This document shows, in pieces, positions 41,859 to 45,167 of a stretch of DNA of 45,167 nt (positions are counted from its first letter, which is position 1; each line of letters starts with the position of its first letter). The position numbers were made by a program, and so were the translations under genes. The notes under the pieces are model-generated. The model was not told the DNA's origin. It saw only the letters and a program-made list of their open reading frames with translations, and did no database searches. Source of the stretch: Rhodocyclaceae bacterium UBA1310 (GTDB taxonomy: Bacteria; Pseudomonadota; Gammaproteobacteria; Burkholderiales; Rhodocyclaceae); NCBI GenBank assembly GCA_002307175.1, contig DBTS01000088.1:1-45167 (forward strand), in the 5' to 3' direction.

Positions 41859-42013
41859 AACACCAGTACTCGCGGCAAACACGCCCAAAAGCCCTGCTAC
41901 CATTGCATCCCTTGAGACCTGACCGCCAATCAGATCAGAGGATGCAAGCAGACGCGTTTTCAGGCATGGTGTCGGGAATGCAGGGTGTTTTTCTGCAATA
42001 GGAGAATCGATAA

Positions 42014-43117
42014 ATGCTTTTGCTCACAACCAGCCGTGATGCGCTGCTTGCACCGTTGCAATCCGTATCCGGGATCGTCGAGAAGCGTCATACGCTGCCG
42101 ATCCTCTCTAACGTGCTGATTGAAAAACACGGTGATGCGCTGACCTTGTTGGCCACCGACATCGAAATTCAGATCACCACCCATCAGAACGTCCAGGGCG
42201 GCGGCGAAGATCAATCGATTACTGTGGGAGCACGCAAGCTGCAAGACATCCTGCGCGCTCTGCCCGATGGCGAAGTCAGTCTGGTTCTCGACGACAAACG
42301 CCTGACGCTGAAATCCGGCAAAAGTCGCTACGCGCTGCAAACCCTGCCTGCAGCAGACTACCCGCGCATGCAGCTGAACTCGGGCGATAGCCTCACCGTG
42401 CGTTTGCCGCAAAAAGAATTCAAACGTCAGCTGGCCCAGGTGGCGTATGCCATGGCGGCGCAGGATATCCGCTACTACCTGAACGGGTTGCTGATGCAGG
42501 TGCTGGACAAAGAATTGCGCATGGTGGCTACCGATGGACACCGTCTGGCGCTGTCTTCCAACACGCTGGAAGAAGACTATCCGCGTACAGAGGTGATCCT
42601 GCCGCGTAAAACCGTGCTGGAACTTGCCCGACAGCTCTCCGACAGCGAAGATCCGGTGGAAATTATCATCACCGGCAACCAGGCCTGCTTTCGTTTCGGG
42701 CCGATCGAACTGATCACGAAGCTCATCGAAGGCAAGTTTCCGGATTACGAACGCGTGGTGCCGCAGGGCAACCCGAAACTGGTGGTGGCCCATCGTGCCA
42801 GCCTGCTTTCGGCTCTGCAGCGTGCGGCGATCCTGACCAACGAAAAATTCCGCGGTCTGCGTGTGGTACTGGAATCCGGCCGCGTATCGATCATAAGCAC
42901 CAACGCCGAACAGGAAGAAGCACAAGAAGAACTCGAAGTCGATTATTCGGGGGATAATCTCGAATTGGGCTTCAATGTGACCTACCTGCTTGATGTCCTG
43001 AACAACGTAACCGACGACACGGTGGAGATCCATCTCAACGAACAGATGTCTTCCGCACTGTTTACCGTGCCCGGCAACGACCATTTCAAGGCCGTTGTCA
43101 TGCCGATGCGGATCTGA
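42014..43117 (+). CDS. dnaN: DNA polymerase III beta subunit (sliding clamp)
   Basis: Ring-shaped processivity clamp of the replicative polymerase, 367 aa, normal length. The N-terminal MLLLTTSRDALLAPLQSVSGIVEKRHTLPILSNVLIE is canonical, three clamp domains follow, and the protein ends VPGNDHFKAVVMPMRI, matching the conserved MP(M)R(L/I) terminus that shapes the peptide-binding pocket. AGGAGAA lies 8 bases upstream of ATG 42014. It is followed after 6 bp by a small lipoprotein gene. Confidence 0.97.
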   Translation: MLLLTTSRDALLAPLQSVSGIVEKRHTLPILSNVLIEKHGDALTLLATDIEIQITTHQNVQGGGEDQSITVGARKLQDILRALPDGEVSLVLDDKRLTLKSGKSRYALQTLPAADYPRMQLNSGDSLTVRLPQKEFKRQLAQVAYAMAAQDIRYYLNGLLMQVLDKELRMVATDGHRLALSSNTLEEDYPRTEVILPRKTVLELARQLSDSEDPVEIIITGNQACFRFGPIELITKLIEGKFPDYERVVPQGNPKLVVAHRASLLSALQRAAILTNEKFRGLRVVLESGRVSIISTNAEQEEAQEELEVDYSGDNLELGFNVTYLLDVLNNVTDDTVEIHLNEQMSSALFTVPGNDHFKAVVMPMRI

Positions 43118-43123
43118 GGCTGA

Positions 43124-43528
43124 ATGAGCAACAACTTACCCAACATCATTGCGCTGGTGATCGGTCTGGTTTTTCTGGCTGCCTGCGGCACCCAGGCCAA
43201 GCGCCCGGTGGCCGAGGTGGCTGCGCCCGCCCCTGTGTCGAAAATCATCGTCGGTCAGGATGACGTCAATGGTCAGATCATTGGGGATATTGCCCGCAGC
43301 CATCGCTTTGCCAGACTGCAGATCGGCATGACCCGCAGCGAAGTCGAACAACTTGTCGGCCGACCGACCGACATTACCGCCCAGTCCCTTGGAACCGCCT
43401 GGGTGCCGTACTACTTTGGTTCCGATACCTGGCATACCGAAAGTTACTATCGCGGAGAAGGCCGGCTGGTGTTCGACACCAACAGCCATCTCGTGCTCAT
43501 TGATGTCAGCGAGAATGCGCGCAAGTAG
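43124..43528 (+). CDS. Small BamE/SmpA-like lipoprotein between dnaN and gyrB
   Basis: 134-aa predicted lipoprotein. The N-terminus MSNNLPNIIALVIGLVFLAACG ends in a lipobox (LAAC, Cys21), although it lacks the usual positive n-region. The C-terminal 80 residues resemble the SmpA/OmlA (BamE-like) fold: RLQIGMTRSEVEQLVGRPTDI, a Trp/Tyr-rich middle (WVPYYFGSDTWHTESYYRGEG) and RLVFDTNSHLVLIDV. True BamE takes part in outer-membrane protein assembly, but the family is used for various envelope proteins. The GAGG ribosome-binding site overlaps the dnaN stop region, so it is cotranscribed. The location is unusual. Confidence 0.78.
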   Translation: MSNNLPNIIALVIGLVFLAACGTQAKRPVAEVAAPAPVSKIIVGQDDVNGQIIGDIARSHRFARLQIGMTRSEVEQLVGRPTDITAQSLGTAWVPYYFGSDTWHTESYYRGEGRLVFDTNSHLVLIDVSENARK

Positions 43529-43582
43529 GCTCTGCTCACCCCTGGCCTGATTGCATTCCAACCGGTTTTACACGCACACACT

Positions 43583-45167
43583 ATGTCCGATCTGCCCAAT
43601 AAGCCCCAAGAGCCCGAATACGACGAAGACAGCATCCAGCAACTCGAAGGTCTCGAGGCCGTGCGCAAGCGCCCTGGCATGTACATCGGTGACACTTCCG
43701 ATGGTACCGGGCTGCACCACATGGTTTTCGAAGTTGTGGATAACGCCATCGACGAAGCCTTGGCCGGGCATTGCAACGATATCGTCGTCACCATCAATAC
43801 CGACAATTCAATCACAGTCACCGACAATGGCCGTGGTATTCCGGTCGGCATCAAGTTCGATGACAAGAACGAACCCAAGCGTTCCGCAGCAGAAATCGTG
43901 ATGTGTGTGCTGCACGCAGGCGGCAAGTTCAACCAGAACAGCTACAAGGTTTCCGGTGGACTGCACGGGGTTGGCGTGTCCTGCGTGAATGCCCTCTCGA
44001 AGTGGCTGCGGCTGACCATCCGCCGTGACGGACGCAAGCATTTCCTCGAATTCCATCGTGGCAAGGTCGAAGACCGTCACCTTGAAATCCAGCACGACGT
44101 CGAAGTCTCACCGATGAAAGATCTCGGTACGACGGAAAAACGCGGCACGGAAGTCCAGTTCCTCGCCGACGAAGAAATTTTTGGCACCATCGAATTCAAC
44201 TACGATGTCCTTGCCAAGCGCCTGCGCGAGCTTTCCTTCCTCAACAACGGCGTGCGCATCCGCCTGCTCGACAAGCGCACCAACAAGGAAGAGGATTTTG
44301 CCTATGCTGGCGGTGTGAAGGGTTTTGTTGATTACATCAATCGCGCCAAGACCGTACTGCATCCCACCGTTTTCTACGCAACGGGCACTACCACGGTCAC
44401 CACCGGGAATGTGCACGACATCGAACTTTCCGTTGAAGTTGCGATGCAGTGGAACGATTCCTATCAGGAACAGGTGCTGTGTTTCACCAACAACATCCCG
44501 CAGTCAGATGGCGGCACCCACCTCACCGGTCTGCGCGCAGCAATGACGCGTGTGATCAACAAATACATCGACGAACACGAAATTGCCAAGAAGGCAAAGG
44601 TCGATATCACTGGTGACGACATGCGCGAAGGCCTTGCCTGCGTGCTCTCGGTGAAGATGCCTGATCCGAAATTCGCCTCGCAGACGAAGATGAAGTTGGT
44701 TTCCTCTGAAGCCCGTCCAGCGGTGGAAGAAGTTGTGGCCGCCAAGCTTTCCGAATTTCTGCTTGAAAAGCCGATTGACGCTAAGACCATCTGCGGCAAG
44801 ATTGTCGAAGCAGCCCGCGCCCGGGAAGCAGCCCGCAAGGCACGCGACATGACGCGCCGTAAAGGCGTGCTCGATGGCATCGGCCTGCCCGGCAAGCTCG
44901 CCGACTGCCAGGAAAAAGACCCTTCTCAGTGCGAGCTGTATATCGTCGAAGGTGACTCCGCCGGTGGCTCTGCCAAACAGGGGCGCGACCGCAAGTTCCA
45001 GGCTATCCTGCCGTTGCGCGGCAAGGTGCTCAACGTCGAACGCGCGCGTTTTGACAAACTGATCTCTTCCGAAGCCATCGCCACGCTGATCACCGCGCTG
45101 GGCACAGGCATCGGCAAAGACGAATACAAGCCCGAAAAACTCCGTTACCACCGCATCATCATCATGA
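43583..45167 (+). CDS. gyrB: DNA gyrase subunit B (partial, C-terminus off window)
   Basis: ATPase subunit of gyrase, which introduces negative supercoils. From ATG 43583 (MSDLPNKPQEPEYDEDSIQQ) 528 codons run open to the window edge. The GHKL ATPase motifs are visible: LEAVRKRPGMYIGDT, VFEVVDNAIDEALAGHC with the catalytic Glu and Asn region, TDNGRGIPVG, and GGLHGVGVSCVNALS. The Toprim domain begins with YIVEGDSAGGSAKQGRDR, and the window ends in LRYHRIIIM. A normal GyrB is about 800 aa, so roughly a third is missing. No strong ribosome-binding site is seen. Confidence 0.97.
   Translation, partial: MSDLPNKPQEPEYDEDSIQQLEGLEAVRKRPGMYIGDTSDGTGLHHMVFEVVDNAIDEALAGHCNDIVVTINTDNSITVTDNGRGIPVGIKFDDKNEPKRSAAEIVMCVLHAGGKFNQNSYKVSGGLHGVGVSCVNALSKWLRLTIRRDGRKHFLEFHRGKVEDRHLEIQHDVEVSPMKDLGTTEKRGTEVQFLADEEIFGTIEFNYDVLAKRLRELSFLNNGVRIRLLDKRTNKEEDFAYAGGVKGFVDYINRAKTVLHPTVFYATGTTTVTTGNVHDIELSVEVAMQWNDSYQEQVLCFTNNIPQSDGGTHLTGLRAAMTRVINKYIDEHEIAKKAKVDITGDDMREGLACVLSVKMPDPKFASQTKMKLVSSEARPAVEEVVAAKLSEFLLEKPIDAKTICGKIVEAARAREAARKARDMTRRKGVLDGIGLPGKLADCQEKDPSQCELYIVEGDSAGGSAKQGRDRKFQAILPLRGKVLNVERARFDKLISSEAIATLITALGTGIGKDEYKPEKLRYHRIIIM

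Larger units (their letters stand above)
40979..42013. other. oriC: Predicted chromosomal replication origin (oriC) between dnaA and dnaN
   Basis: This 1035-bp gap has no credible gene. It contains two direct copies of a 152-bp module (41064-41215 and 41707-41858) carrying DnaA-box-like sequences and AT-rich tracts. TGTGGACAA boxes (one mismatch) lie at 40996-41004 and 41673-41681. Two inverted repeats occupy the inter-module spacer. The dnaA-dnaN gap is the usual oriC position, and the composition is far more AT-rich than flanking genes. Origin function is inferred. Confidence 0.85.

Noticed and set aside
41959..43084. 374-codon minus-strand frame over dnaN
   Set aside because: Antisense to the canonical sliding clamp; Gln/His/Arg-rich composition is an artefact of GC-rich codon use.

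Overview
This window is a chromosomal segment around the replication origin of a GC-rich betaproteobacterium, most likely of the order Rhodocyclales. I infer this from the protein style (DnaA, DprA, LysM, CydP) and the gene order; no database was searched. Diagnostic features are the rpmH-rnpA-yidD-yidC-mnmE block diverging from dnaA, the dnaA-dnaN-gyrB series, mnmG-rsmG-parA-parB beside two parS-like palindromes, and the topB-smg-dprA-lysM / def-fmt-htpX neighbourhood. No tRNA, rRNA, CRISPR array, insertion sequence or prophage was seen.

Layout. 1-3073: a drug-efflux operon (EmrA-type adaptor cut by the window edge, NodT-type outer-membrane lipoprotein) divergent from its probable TetR repressor, with paired operators. 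3218-4462: a PLP enzyme of the cystathionine gamma-synthase family. 4536-5794: a divergent DmeR/DmeF nickel-cobalt efflux pair with a TACT-G7-AGTA operator. 5884-7813: a DUF481 barrel and a CorA-like transporter. 8102-11554: a large surface lipoprotein joining a pectate lyase, a pectin methylesterase and a C-terminal accessory domain through a Ser-rich linker. 11689-17095: topB, smg, dprA and a LysM protein. 17286-23560: def, fmt and htpX, with a cytochrome bd operon (cydP-A-B-X) on the opposite strand between def and fmt. 23569-26784: a STAS / CheA-like / CheB cluster whose CheA lacks the CheW-like domain. 26907-29832: hemW, a GNAT acetyltransferase, a PL7 alginate lyase and a cupin. 29966-39227: parB, parA, rsmG, mnmG, a TSUP permease, a hypothetical gene, mnmE, yidC, yidD, rnpA and rpmH, all leftward. 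39551-45167: dnaA, a 1035-bp origin spacer, dnaN, a small lipoprotein gene and gyrB (cut by the window edge), all rightward.

The most striking non-coding structure lies between dnaA and dnaN. A 152-bp module occurs twice as a direct repeat with a constant 643-bp offset and no indels. Each copy holds a 22-bp block starting with a DnaA-box-like sequence, a 17-bp block of unknown function, a TTATCCACT box, a G-rich spacer and an AT-rich run that can be read as DnaA-trio triplets. Each copy therefore resembles a complete origin-unwinding unit. About 28 mismatches (hand count) fall almost entirely between the motifs. Two inverted repeats lie between the copies.

The second notable structure is a perfect 42-bp palindrome after the TSUP gene. 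Its core is a consensus parS, and on the minus strand it is followed by a T-rich tract, so it could be both a centromere site and a transcription terminator. A one-mismatch parS overlaps the 5' end of the same gene, so the permease gene is bracketed by ParB sites.
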